A stretch of 64,000 nucleotides of DNA, from positions 124,001 to 188,000 of the forward strand of contig NZ_SDEA01000002.1 of the NCBI RefSeq assembly GCF_004522155.1, in the 5' to 3' direction. The notes beneath the pieces are model-generated. The model made no database searches, was not told the DNA's origin, and saw only the letters and a program-made list of their open reading frames with translations. This stretch comes from Paracoccus luteus. Lineage in GTDB: Bacteria > Pseudomonadota > Alphaproteobacteria > Rhodobacterales > Rhodobacteraceae. Shown here in pieces: positions 16,569 through 24,168 of the stretch. The position numbers were made by a program, and so were the translations under genes. Positions within the stretch are counted from its first letter, which is position 1, and each line of letters begins with the position of its first letter.

Positions 16569-19500
16569 TCAGACGATCATCAGATCGTCGGCCAGGACGA
16601 ACTTGTTGCCCACATTCTCAAGCAGCAGGGTGTTGCCGCCGCCGAAGTTGAACAGCACGTCGCCCGCCACCTCGGCGGCCATCGCCAGGATCTGCGCAAC
16701 GGTCCGCGGCCCGCCGCCCCACAGCGCATCGTCAAGCGCGACGGTGTCGACGTTGTTCGAGAAGTCGACGATCCGGTCGGCCCCGCTGCGGAAGACCAGC
16801 GTATCCGACCCCAGCCCGCCCAGCAGCACGTCGTTGCCCAGGCCCCCGTCCAGCCGGTCGAACCCGTCCTGGCCGGCCAGCGTGTCGTTGCCGGCCGCGC
16901 CGAACACAGTGTCGTTCCCCAGCCCGCCGTTCAGCGTGTTCTGCCCGATGTTGCCGGTGATCGTGTTGGCCAGCCCGTTCCCGATGCCCGCGATGTTCAG
17001 CCCGCCCATCAGCATCAGGTTTTCAAGGTTCGCGCCCAGCCACAGCGTCGTGGTGGTGCGCACCGTGTCCACGCCGCCGCCGATCCCTTCGACGATCAGG
17101 TCGAGGCCGTCGGTGACAAAGGTGTCGTTGCCGCCGCCGCCGATCATCGTGTCGGCGCCGCCGTTGCCGGACAGCCAGTTCTGGCCCGCGTTGCCCTGGA
17201 TGCGGTTGGCCAGCCCGTTCCCGATGCCCGCGGTGTTGCCGAGGCCCCCCAGCACCAGCCGCTCGACGTTGGCGGCCAGCGTATAGCTGGCGGTGCTGAG
17301 GACGGTGTCAGTGCCGCCGCCCGGCAGCTCGATCACGGTGTCGCCGCCGTTGATCAGGTAAAAGTCGTCGCCGTCGCCGCCGATCAGCGTGTCGGTGCCG
17401 GTGCCCGCGCCCAGCGTGTCGTTGCCGACGCCGCCGCCGATGCTGTCGTCGCCCGCGTCGCCGAACAGCCCGTCGGCGCCGCCCGCGCCCACGATGGTGT
17501 CGTTGCCGTCGCCGCCGGACACGGTGTCGTTGCCCGACGGGCCGATTTCGGCGTCGTCATAGAAGATGTCGTCGCCATCCTCCATCAGCATCTGGTCACG
17601 GTCCAGCCCGCCATAGATGACGTCGTTGCCGAACCCGCCGATCAGCGTGTCGGTGCCGTCGCCGCCGTCCAGCGTGTCGTTGCCCGCGCCGCCGTCCAGC
17701 ACGTTCGTGCCGGCCGTCCCGAACAGGCTGTCGCTGCCCGCGCCCAGGACCGCGTTTTCAAAGTTGAGATACAGCTCGCCGCCATAGTTCGAGCTGCCGG
17801 TCGTCAGGTTCAGGACATAGGCGCCGCTCCACCGCGTGGTGTCCAGCAGGTCCACCCCGCTGCCGCCGTCCAGCGTCTCGCCGCCAAGCTCGGCGATCAT
17901 CGTGTCGTTGCCGGCCATCCCGTAATAGCTGTTGGAATTGCCGTCCGAGATGACGACGTCGTCGCCCGACCCGGCATAGAAGACCTCGATGCCCGCCAGC
18001 GACCCGATGACGGTCCCGGCCCCGGTGCGGGTCTCGCCCAGTTCAAAGTCGAACACATGGCCCACCGTCAGGCTGCTGACGCTGAGGGTGTCGGACCCCG
18101 CGCCGCCGTCCAGCACGGCATCGACCTCGGTCCCGTCGCTGCCGTTCAGGTAATCGTTGCCCTCGCCGCCATACAGCGAGTCGACGCCCCCCTGACCATA
18201 CAGCCAGTCGTTGCCGGTATAGGCCCAGATATAGTCGTCGCCGGACCCGCCCAGGTTATAGTCGTTGCCCTCGGCGCCATAGAGCGTGTCGTTGCCGTCG
18301 CCGCCATACAGCGAGTCGTCGCCGGTGCTGGTCCACATATAGTCGTTGCCGGCGTTGCCGGTCAGGACGTTGTTGGCGGCGTTGCCATACAGCGTGTCGC
18401 CGCCGCTGCCGCCGGTCGCGTTCTCGATCAGGGACCGGGTGTCGCCGTTGAAAAGCAGCGCGTTATAGACGTTGCCGCGGGCATAGTTGCCGCCGCCCAG
18501 GAACGCCTGCTGCGTGGACGACAGCAGCGACGACGACCCCGGCGCAAGGTTCACCGTGACGCCCGTCGTATAGGACGACAGGTCATAGGTATCGATGCCG
18601 CCCCCGTCCCAGATCGTCATGAAGATGCGGTTCGCGCCGGGCGTGATGGCGGCCGAGCCGTTGATCAGCGTGTTGCCCGATCCGGGATCCCACTTATAGA
18701 CCGTGGCGCCCGCGTTCGACGTGAAGTCCGCGCCATACATGTATTGCAGCGCGGCGATGTCATACATCATGTAGGTCTGGGCATAGCCGAACTGTTCGTT
18801 GGTGTATCCCGTGGTCGGCCCGCCCACATAGCTGCGATAGGTCATCACCGTGTATTCCATCGCGTCCAGATAGGCGGGCATGGCGCCAAAGCCGCCGGCC
18901 TCCTGCCCGTGCTTCAGGCCCAGCGAGTGGCCCAGCTCGTGCAGGACGGTGTGCCAGTGATAGTTGCCCATCACCGGCGTCCGCCCCGACCCGCCGAAGA
19001 ACGCGTCGCCGCCGGTGACCCCGTTGTTGGGGTAATAGGCATAGGCCGTGCCGGGGTTCGAGGTGTTGGCCAGGCGGATCGTCCCGGCGCTGTCGGTGGC
19101 GTTCCAGTCGATGCCGAGGTTGGTGAAGGCCTCGACCGCGAAGCCGCTGGCCGCCGCGGGCTGGGTATAGGTCGCCTGGTTCAGCGCGAAATGCGCGGCG
19201 CGCTGCTGGTCGGCGTTGACCATCCCGAAGTTCGACAACGCCTCGGGATAGCCGGCCTGATAGTCGGCGGTCGAGTTCGGGAAGGAATAGGTGATGAATC
19301 CGTCGGCCCAGCGGGTGCCGGCCAGCAGGCCGTCGATGCCCTGAATGCCGCTGGCGGCGACGGCCACGGTGGTGTCGCCGGACCCGTTCTCGACCGGCGC
19401 GTCATAGCCGGCCGTCGCCCCGTCCGAACGCATGGCGCTGTCGGGTGCGGCCAGGTCGTCGAACAGCCCGCGCCCCAGCGTCAGCGGGTCGCGGATCAGG

Positions 19501-19622
19501 CCGGGGCTGTCGATCAGATCCGGCAGGGCGGGGCCGGACGCCCCGGCCGCCGGGCCGTGGGCATCGGGCAGAACGCTTTTCGCCTGGGACGCGAGAAGCG
19601 ATTGGACGCGAGAGCGTGACAT
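16569..19622 (-). CDS. Secreted RTX metalloprotease, serralysin-like (M10)
   Basis: A 1017-residue secreted zinc protease. Seen: no Sec signal peptide; a serralysin-type catalytic domain with HELGHSLGLKHG (zinc ligands H228, H232, H238, catalytic E229) and a Met-turn VMTYRSY. From about residue 400 there are many calcium-binding nonapeptides (GGDGNDTLYG, GGSGDDYIW, GGAGNDTLDG and similar) in several blocks separated by beta-rich spacers. The C-terminus ends in a hydrophobic LADDLMIV, as in type I secretion substrates. GAGGA precedes the ATG. No type I exporter is in the window. It lies 237 bases downstream of the ATP-grasp ligase, same strand. Confidence 0.93.
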   Translation of the reverse strand: MSRSRVQSLLASQAKSVLPDAHGPAAGASGPALPDLIDSPGLIRDPLTLGRGLFDDLAAPDSAMRSDGATAGYDAPVENGSGDTTVAVAASGIQGIDGLLAGTRWADGFITYSFPNSTADYQAGYPEALSNFGMVNADQQRAAHFALNQATYTQPAAASGFAVEAFTNLGIDWNATDSAGTIRLANTSNPGTAYAYYPNNGVTGGDAFFGGSGRTPVMGNYHWHTVLHELGHSLGLKHGQEAGGFGAMPAYLDAMEYTVMTYRSYVGGPTTGYTNEQFGYAQTYMMYDIAALQYMYGADFTSNAGATVYKWDPGSGNTLINGSAAITPGANRIFMTIWDGGGIDTYDLSSYTTGVTVNLAPGSSSLLSSTQQAFLGGGNYARGNVYNALLFNGDTRSLIENATGGSGGDTLYGNAANNVLTGNAGNDYMWTSTGDDSLYGGDGNDTLYGAEGNDYNLGGSGDDYIWAYTGNDWLYGQGGVDSLYGGEGNDYLNGSDGTEVDAVLDGGAGSDTLSVSSLTVGHVFDFELGETRTGAGTVIGSLAGIEVFYAGSGDDVVISDGNSNSYYGMAGNDTMIAELGGETLDGGSGVDLLDTTRWSGAYVLNLTTGSSNYGGELYLNFENAVLGAGSDSLFGTAGTNVLDGGAGNDTLDGGDGTDTLIGGFGNDVIYGGLDRDQMLMEDGDDIFYDDAEIGPSGNDTVSGGDGNDTIVGAGGADGLFGDAGDDSIGGGVGNDTLGAGTGTDTLIGGDGDDFYLINGGDTVIELPGGGTDTVLSTASYTLAANVERLVLGGLGNTAGIGNGLANRIQGNAGQNWLSGNGGADTMIGGGGNDTFVTDGLDLIVEGIGGGVDTVRTTTTLWLGANLENLMLMGGLNIAGIGNGLANTITGNIGQNTLNGGLGNDTVFGAAGNDTLAGQDGFDRLDGGLGNDVLLGGLGSDTLVFRSGADRIVDFSNNVDTVALDDALWGGGPRTVAQILAMAAEVAGDVLFNFGGGNTLLLENVGNKFVLADDLMIV

Positions 19623-19858
19623 GATGATCCTCGTTTCAAGCAGGGTTCAGGTTCGGGGTGATCGTCCGCGCCGCGGCGCAGGCGGGCTGCGGGCGCAAGG
19701 CCCGCATCGGTGTCCCGGCGTGCCGCCGCCGAAGGGCGCGCGCAGGGTTCAGCGCCGCCCGGCGGCCCCGCAGGTGGACCGGCAGGGCCGGGCAGGCGGG
19801 CGGGGCCGGGCGGAAAAGCCGGGCCGGGCAGGCGGCCGGGTGGAAGGGCGGGGCGCGG

Positions 19859-20758
19859 TCATGGCGCCATGCCCGCCAGGTGGTCGGCCACCGCCTGGGC
19901 GATGGGCTGGCCGGTCTGTTCCTCGACCGGCAGCCACGGCCCGGCGGGGTCGATGTCCAGAAAGCGCAGCGCCCCGTCGGTCGCCCGGCGGAACCGCAGC
20001 GCCGCGTGGATCAGGCCCAGCCGCGCCATCATCGCGTGGATCGCCGTCTCGACCGGCTCGGGCAGGGCTGCGGACTGCATCGGGGCGTCCGGGCCGCCGC
20101 CCGCCGCCGCCTCGGCGGCAAAGGCGCGGGTGCCGATGACCGTCACCCGCACGTCGCGGCCCGCGATGCGTTCCTGCAGGATCGCGGGCGCATGGTTCAG
20201 GCCGTCCAGCCGCCGCCACGCCGCCGCCCGCAGCCGCCGGGTGCGGCGGCCGCCGGCGCGGGCCTGCCCCGCCAGCCGCTTGCACACCACGTCGCCGATC
20301 TGTTCGGCGAATGCGCGCGCCGTCTGCGGGCAGTTGGTGATCAGCGTCTGGGGCGGGTCCAGCCCCAGGTCGGCGGCCAGCCGCAGCTGCCAGCTATCGC
20401 GGCGGGCGGCGGCGTCCTGCAGCGGCGGGTTCATCCACTGCGCGTCCATCGCCAGCCACAGCCCGGCCACGGCATCGTCGCAGCGGGCGGCCGCCACAGT
20501 CGCGGCGCCGCGGCCGGGAACGCCGCAGGGCGCGGGCCGCCGCCACCAGGCGGCGCGCACCCGGTCGAGATCGATCACCGCGCCGCTGTCGTCGCCATAG
20601 CCAAGGTGGCTGCGGTTCCCGCCATAGCGCAGCGCCAGCCGCGCGGCCTGCGGGAACTGCGAGGGGTCCAGGATGCGGGCGGCCGCGCCGCGCCGGTCCA
20701 GCCGGTCGATGACGGCGCGGGCGTGCAGGTCGTCGGGCGCGGACAGGATCAGGATCAT
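19859..20758 (-). CDS. MvdD-type ATP-grasp peptide ligase (candidate graspetide synthetase)
   Basis: A 299-residue ATP-grasp enzyme resembling the MvdD/MdnC family, which joins side-chain carboxylates of a precursor to Ser/Thr/Lys side chains as omega-esters or amides. Seen: MILILSAPDDLHARAVIDRL opening; VRAAWWRRP; QWMNPPLQDAAARRDSWQL then LRLAADLGLDPPQTLITNCP, the pre-ATP-grasp signature of this family; DVVCKRLAGQ (nucleotide Lys); ILQERIAGRDVRVTVIG; and FLDIDPAGPWLPVEEQTGQP, where relatives usually have E-x-N-P-x-G-Q-W. The usual Asn metal ligand is Asp here. The ATG overlaps the precursor stop by one base with GGAGG inside the precursor's last codons, so the two are translationally coupled. 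Confidence 0.83.
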   Translation of the reverse strand: MILILSAPDDLHARAVIDRLDRRGAAARILDPSQFPQAARLALRYGGNRSHLGYGDDSGAVIDLDRVRAAWWRRPAPCGVPGRGAATVAAARCDDAVAGLWLAMDAQWMNPPLQDAAARRDSWQLRLAADLGLDPPQTLITNCPQTARAFAEQIGDVVCKRLAGQARAGGRRTRRLRAAAWRRLDGLNHAPAILQERIAGRDVRVTVIGTRAFAAEAAAGGGPDAPMQSAALPEPVETAIHAMMARLGLIHAALRFRRATDGALRFLDIDPAGPWLPVEEQTGQPIAQAVADHLAGMAP

Positions 20759-21075
20759 CACACCCCCTCCGGTCCGCCCGCGTCGATCCCATACGGAAAA
20801 AAGGGGGGTCGGGTGACATGGTCCGACCCCCCATCGGCGGCAGCGGGCCCCAGGTTTGCCTGCGGCAGCCGATCCCGTGACATCATCTGAAGGACAGCCC
20901 AGCGCGCGATCATCGCCGACTGGGCCAGCGTCGCCGCCGCGTCGTCGTCGCGGCCCGCGCCGGGCGCGACGATGCGCGCAGGGGCGGGAAACGCCAAGGC
21001 CGACGGCGGGTTCCGTGCAGGCGCGCCGGTTCCGGCCAGGGGGCTGCGCGGCGCGACGGGCTGGACGATCCACAT
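20758..21075 (-). CDS. Candidate graspetide precursor peptide
   Basis: A 105-residue peptide immediately upstream of, and coupled to, the ATP-grasp ligase. Seen: a Pro/Ala-rich N-terminus, a predicted helix (AATLAQSAMIARWAVLQMMS) and a C-terminal tail GSDHVTRPPFFPYGIDAGG followed by PEGV. The tail holds one Ser, one Thr, two Asp and one Glu as possible donors and acceptors for side-chain links. AGGAG at 21082-21086 (minus strand) sits correctly for ATG 21075; an ATG at 21090 is less likely because it precedes the AGGAG. The tail uses codons rare here (CGA, TTT-TTT, TAT). No known precursor family is recognised; the call rests on gene arrangement and architecture. Confidence 0.62.
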   Translation of the reverse strand: MWIVQPVAPRSPLAGTGAPARNPPSALAFPAPARIVAPGAGRDDDAAATLAQSAMIARWAVLQMMSRDRLPQANLGPAAADGGSDHVTRPPFFPYGIDAGGPEGV

Positions 21076-21100
21076 GACCGATCTCCTCATGTCCCGGCGG

Positions 21101-21125
21101 GCGAATCACTCGACCGCTCTGCCAC
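21101..21125 (-). other. tRNA-Ser-like 5'-half fragment
   Basis: Read on the minus strand, GTGGCAGAGCGGTCGAGTG matches the acceptor/D-arm junction region of bacterial tRNA-Ser, but no acceptor stem, anticodon arm, variable arm or T-arm follows. It lies in the leader of the candidate precursor gene. It could be a remnant of recombination at a tRNA gene or a chance match. Confidence 0.3.
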
Positions 21126-21196
21126 CAGACTGGGCGGCCCGCCGTGAGGTCGGCGTGAGGCGGGCGTGACGCCGCGCGCGCGCCGCGCACCGACCG

Positions 21197-22783
21197 TCAA
21201 AGCCCCGACCGGGTGATCCCGATCAGCCCCGCGCTGCGCAGGGTGGACACCGGATAATCCGGGTCCGCCATCAGCTGCAGCGTGAAATCCGGCTCCAGCC
21301 GGCGCAGGTCGGCCAGCGCGGCGGCGGCCCCCGCCTCGTCCCCGCGGTGATGGCGCAGCGCCGCCAGGAACCGCAGCGAGGGGCGGTTGTCGGGCGCGTG
21401 CGCCAGCGCCGCGGCGGCCAGCCGCTCGGCCTCGGCAAAGCGGCCCAGCCGGATCTGGGCGACCGCGCGGCGCAGCAGCCAGCTGGCCTTCCCTACCATC
21501 GCCATCGGGCCGTTGGCCGATTTCACCGCCATCGCCAGGGCCTCGGCGTGGCGGCCCGCGTCGGTCAGCGCCTGCGACAGCACGTGGCGGGCCAGATCGT
21601 GTTCCGGCGCGATCCGGCAGGCCATGCGCGCAAGGTCCAGCGCCCCCGCGACATCGCCGCGCCACGACCGCAGCATGGCCGCGACCGCCAGCACGGTCGG
21701 ATCGACAGGGGCCATCTGGCGGGCGCGGGCGGTGAACTGTTCCGCCTCGGCCAGCCTTGCGGCGGGATCGCCGGTCTGGCGTTCGATGATCAGCGTATAG
21801 CGCAGCCACGACCGCATCGAGAGGCCCAGCGCGCTGTTGCCCAGCGGCTGGCTTTCGGCCAGCCGGTCGTCGGCGGACAGCAGGCGGTCGCGGGCAAAGC
21901 TGAACAGGTCGGCCAGCGGGAACACCGGCTGCGCCGCGTCCAGCGACTGCGCGGCGGTCTGGATCATCGTCAGCGCGATGGCCGCCGTCGCGCTGCGGGT
22001 GGATGCGGCGGCGTTGTCGCGCCGGATGGGATAGCGCTGCGCCCACAGCTGCGCGCCGCTGCCCAGGTCGCGCAGCACCACCATCAGCGTGATTTCCGGC
22101 CCCGACGCCATGCACAGCGCCTGCGCCGACAGCCCCTTGGCGCCCGGCGGCGCGGGCGGCGCCAGCAGCCGCGCGGGGATCAGCTCGGCCGCGCGGGCGG
22201 CGGCGTCGTTCAGCACGATCCCGGCGATGGCGCGGGCCTCGTCGTCGCTGCACTGGGGTTCGACCACGACCAGCGCCGGGCGGGCGTCCCCGATCGCGGC
22301 GGGCAGCGAGGGGGACAGCTGCGGGGGCAACGGGGCGGGCAGGAGCAGCGGCGGCGGCGGCGCGGGGCGATCCTCCATCGCCAGGCGCATGTCGCGCAGC
22401 CAGTCCTCGAACTCGGGGTCGGGGATGTCCAGCCCGGCGGCGAACTCGGCCGGCGCGCCGTCGGGGCCGACGACGGGGCGCAGATCGACGGCGACCCGCG
22501 CCGGGTCCAGCCCCAGCCAGCCGTCGCCCGCCACCAGCACGCCTGCGTGCGCGCCCAGCGCCGTGCGCAGGTCCGACAGCAGCCGGCGCAGGCTGTCGGA
22601 CCCCTGGCGCTGGGGCCGAACGCTCCACAACCTGTCCTGGATGCGGGCGCGGGGCAGGCGCATGTCGGGGCCGGTGCCCAGCAGGGCCAGCACGGCGCGC
22701 ATGCGCGGCCCGCGCGGGGTCACGTCCGCGCCGTCGCCGGTGGACAGCGTGACCGGCCCCATCAGCCTCAGCGTCAGTTGCAT
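21197..22783 (-). CDS. Winged-helix/TPR transcriptional regulator (SARP/CadC-like)
   Basis: A 528-residue regulator. Seen: an N-terminal winged-helix DNA-binding domain of the OmpR/SARP type (LRLMGPVTLSTGDG; MRAVLALLGTG; RIQDRLWSVRPQRQGSDSL; RRLLSDLRTALG), then a Pro-rich linker and a TolB-N-like alpha/beta segment (ALVVVEPQ to LWAQRYPI). Several TPR-like helix pairs follow (LARMACRIAPEHDLARHVLS; LRRAVAQIRLGRFAEAERLA). No receiver domain, so control is not by a classical histidine kinase. It lies directly upstream of the precursor and ligase genes and is divergent from the PAP2 gene, and is the likely local regulator. The ligand is unknown. Confidence 0.78.
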   Translation of the reverse strand: MQLTLRLMGPVTLSTGDGADVTPRGPRMRAVLALLGTGPDMRLPRARIQDRLWSVRPQRQGSDSLRRLLSDLRTALGAHAGVLVAGDGWLGLDPARVAVDLRPVVGPDGAPAEFAAGLDIPDPEFEDWLRDMRLAMEDRPAPPPPLLLPAPLPPQLSPSLPAAIGDARPALVVVEPQCSDDEARAIAGIVLNDAAARAAELIPARLLAPPAPPGAKGLSAQALCMASGPEITLMVVLRDLGSGAQLWAQRYPIRRDNAAASTRSATAAIALTMIQTAAQSLDAAQPVFPLADLFSFARDRLLSADDRLAESQPLGNSALGLSMRSWLRYTLIIERQTGDPAARLAEAEQFTARARQMAPVDPTVLAVAAMLRSWRGDVAGALDLARMACRIAPEHDLARHVLSQALTDAGRHAEALAMAVKSANGPMAMVGKASWLLRRAVAQIRLGRFAEAERLAAAALAHAPDNRPSLRFLAALRHHRGDEAGAAAALADLRRLEPDFTLQLMADPDYPVSTLRSAGLIGITRSGL

Positions 22784-22789
22784 CGCGCC

Positions 22790-22812
22790 AAACCGCTTTG
22801 AACGACCGGTTT
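22790..22812. promoter_or_regulatory. Inverted repeat in divergent promoter region
   Basis: AAACCG (22790-22795) and CGGTTT (22807-22812) form a perfect inverted repeat with an 11-base spacer in the 90-base gap between the regulator and the PAP2 gene. Its spacing would suit a dimeric winged-helix protein, possibly the neighbouring regulator binding its own promoter. This is a pattern observation only. Confidence 0.35.
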
Positions 22813-22873
22813 CATGTTAGCATCCCGGCGGCCGAGTCGTCACGGGAATCAACCGCATGGGGGAACGGACGAG

Positions 22874-23944
22874 ATGTCGCTCGAGAACGCGCATAATGCC
22901 CACAACGCGCACAACGCCCATGCCGCGGCGGGCGGGATGTCCACGTCGGCCCTGTCGCTGGCACTGATCCAGGCCCGCGACGGGATCGTCACCGGGGCGG
23001 CGCTGACCACCGCCGCGCCCGCGCCGCCCGCGCTGCCGCTGGCCGATCGCCTGCGCCGGATCGAGCCTGACTTCGCCGTCGCCGCCCTGCTGTCCGAGGC
23101 CGGCGAGGCGCTGGTCCTGACCCCCGTCGCCGACGCCGCGTCGGCCCGCCAGACGCTGTCGGCCCGGACCGCCTGCGGGTCGCCGGCCGACCTGCTCGTC
23201 CTCGACGCGCCGACCGACGCCGACCTTGCCGCCGAGGCGCAACTGGTCGCCGGCTACGCCGACCTGCGGGCCGAGCGGCTGGCGGAAATCGACGTGCAAT
23301 GCGTGGGGCTGATGCCGTTCTTTCAGACGATCCTGCCGCTGGGTCCGTCCTGGACGCCCGCCATCGCCATCCTGACCCAGGTGGCGGCCGACCTGGCCAC
23401 CGCCGTGGTCCAGCGGATCAAGCTGGGGTTCGCCCTGCCGCGCCCGCATCTTTTCAGCCCCGAGGTGCAGCCGATGATCGCCTGCCCCGCGCACAACACC
23501 TTTCCCAGCGGCCACGCGACGCAGGCCTTTGCGCTGGCGACCGTGCTGGACCTGCTGACCGGCGACGGGCCGGACAGCGGCACCCCGCGCGAGGACAGCC
23601 AGCTTTACCGCATGGCCGCGCGCATCGCCGTCAACCGGACGGTGGCGGGGGTGCATTACCCCGTCGACAGCGCCGGGGGCGCGGTGCTGGGGGTGACGCT
23701 GGGGCGCTGGCTGGCCGCGCGGGCCGGGGTGCGCGGCGACTGCCCGGCGCTGGCGCTGGACTGCACCGCCTGGGGCGACGGCGCGCCGGGCGGATCGCGC
23801 GATTTCCACCTGCCGCGGCTGGTCGAGGCGTGGGGCCAGGACCGCTGCCTGCGCCTGACCGGCACGGTCGAGACCGGAACGGCGCCGCTGATCGCGGCGC
23901 TGTGGGCCGCCGCCGCCCGCGACTGGGGCCAGCGATGGAGCTGA
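22874..23944 (+). CDS. Soluble PAP2/vanadium haloperoxidase-like enzyme
   Basis: A 356-residue PAP2-superfamily protein. Seen: KLGFALPRPH (K-x6-RP), FPSGHATQAFAL (PSGH) and NRTVAGVHYPVDS (R-x5-H-x3-D), the three motifs that bind phosphate or vanadate. The lack of membrane helices fits the soluble haloperoxidase/acid-phosphatase branch rather than membrane lipid phosphatases. The N-terminus has a short NAH repeat (ENAHNAHNAHNAHAAA). ATG 22874 follows GGGAACGGACGAG. Divergent from the regulator and followed by two overlapping genes. Whether it halogenates or dephosphorylates cannot be read from motifs. Confidence 0.82.
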   Translation: MSLENAHNAHNAHNAHAAAGGMSTSALSLALIQARDGIVTGAALTTAAPAPPALPLADRLRRIEPDFAVAALLSEAGEALVLTPVADAASARQTLSARTACGSPADLLVLDAPTDADLAAEAQLVAGYADLRAERLAEIDVQCVGLMPFFQTILPLGPSWTPAIAILTQVAADLATAVVQRIKLGFALPRPHLFSPEVQPMIACPAHNTFPSGHATQAFALATVLDLLTGDGPDSGTPREDSQLYRMAARIAVNRTVAGVHYPVDSAGGAVLGVTLGRWLAARAGVRGDCPALALDCTAWGDGAPGGSRDFHLPRLVEAWGQDRCLRLTGTVETGTAPLIAALWAAAARDWGQRWS

Positions 23945-24168
23945 GCTGGACCCCCGCGCCCGCCGCCGACAGCGCCCGCCTGGGGGACGAGGGGCTGCCG
24001 CTGACCGACTATCTGCTGCACCCGCCCGCCGTGCCCGGCGCGCCGCCGGATGCCGGCGCGGAACCGCGCCTGTGGTCGCGCCGCCGGCGCAAGGTGCGCC
24101 ACGCCGACCCGGCCGCCCAGCGCCGCGCCGCGCTGCGCGCGCTGATCGACGCGGCGTTCGGCCCATGA
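23935..24168 (+). CDS. Small basic protein of unknown function
   Basis: A 77-residue protein squeezed between the PAP2 and subtilase genes, overlapping the first by ten bases and the second by four (ATGA). Seen: an acidic/Pro-rich first half (LGDEGLPLTDYLLHPPAVPG) and a strongly basic second half (EPRLWSRRRRKVRHADPAAQ) with a short C-terminal helix. No family recognised. The tight overlaps argue that it is translated. It may be a partner or inhibitor-like piece for the protease, which is speculation. Confidence 0.55.
   Translation: MELSWTPAPAADSARLGDEGLPLTDYLLHPPAVPGAPPDAGAEPRLWSRRRRKVRHADPAAQRRAALRALIDAAFGP

Noticed and set aside
15520-17286. Long plus-strand frame over the repeat stretch and the lipoprotein gene
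   Set aside because: Arg/Gly/Pro-rich translation; it overlaps two real minus-strand genes and shows no conserved segment.
16750-18450. CRISPR-like or satellite repeat array
   Set aside because: The periodicity is that of calcium-binding nonapeptides in an RTX protein; units vary in sequence and there are no spacers.
13680-19619. A 1979-codon open frame on the plus strand antisense to the RTX protease
   Set aside because: Translation is low-complexity (A/G/R/V/Q-rich) with no domain; it is a GC-driven shadow of the real genes on the other strand.
20790-20815. Programmed frameshift at the C6T6 run in the precursor tail
   Set aside because: The run does not match a standard slippery heptamer in frame and the zero frame continues to a stop coupled to the ligase; only the odd codon use was kept.
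20758-21190. N-terminal extension of the ATP-grasp ligase to 443 residues
   Set aside because: The extension is unlike ligases; family homology starts at MILILSAPDD (20758), and the same DNA in another frame encodes the candidate precursor with a good Shine-Dalgarno.
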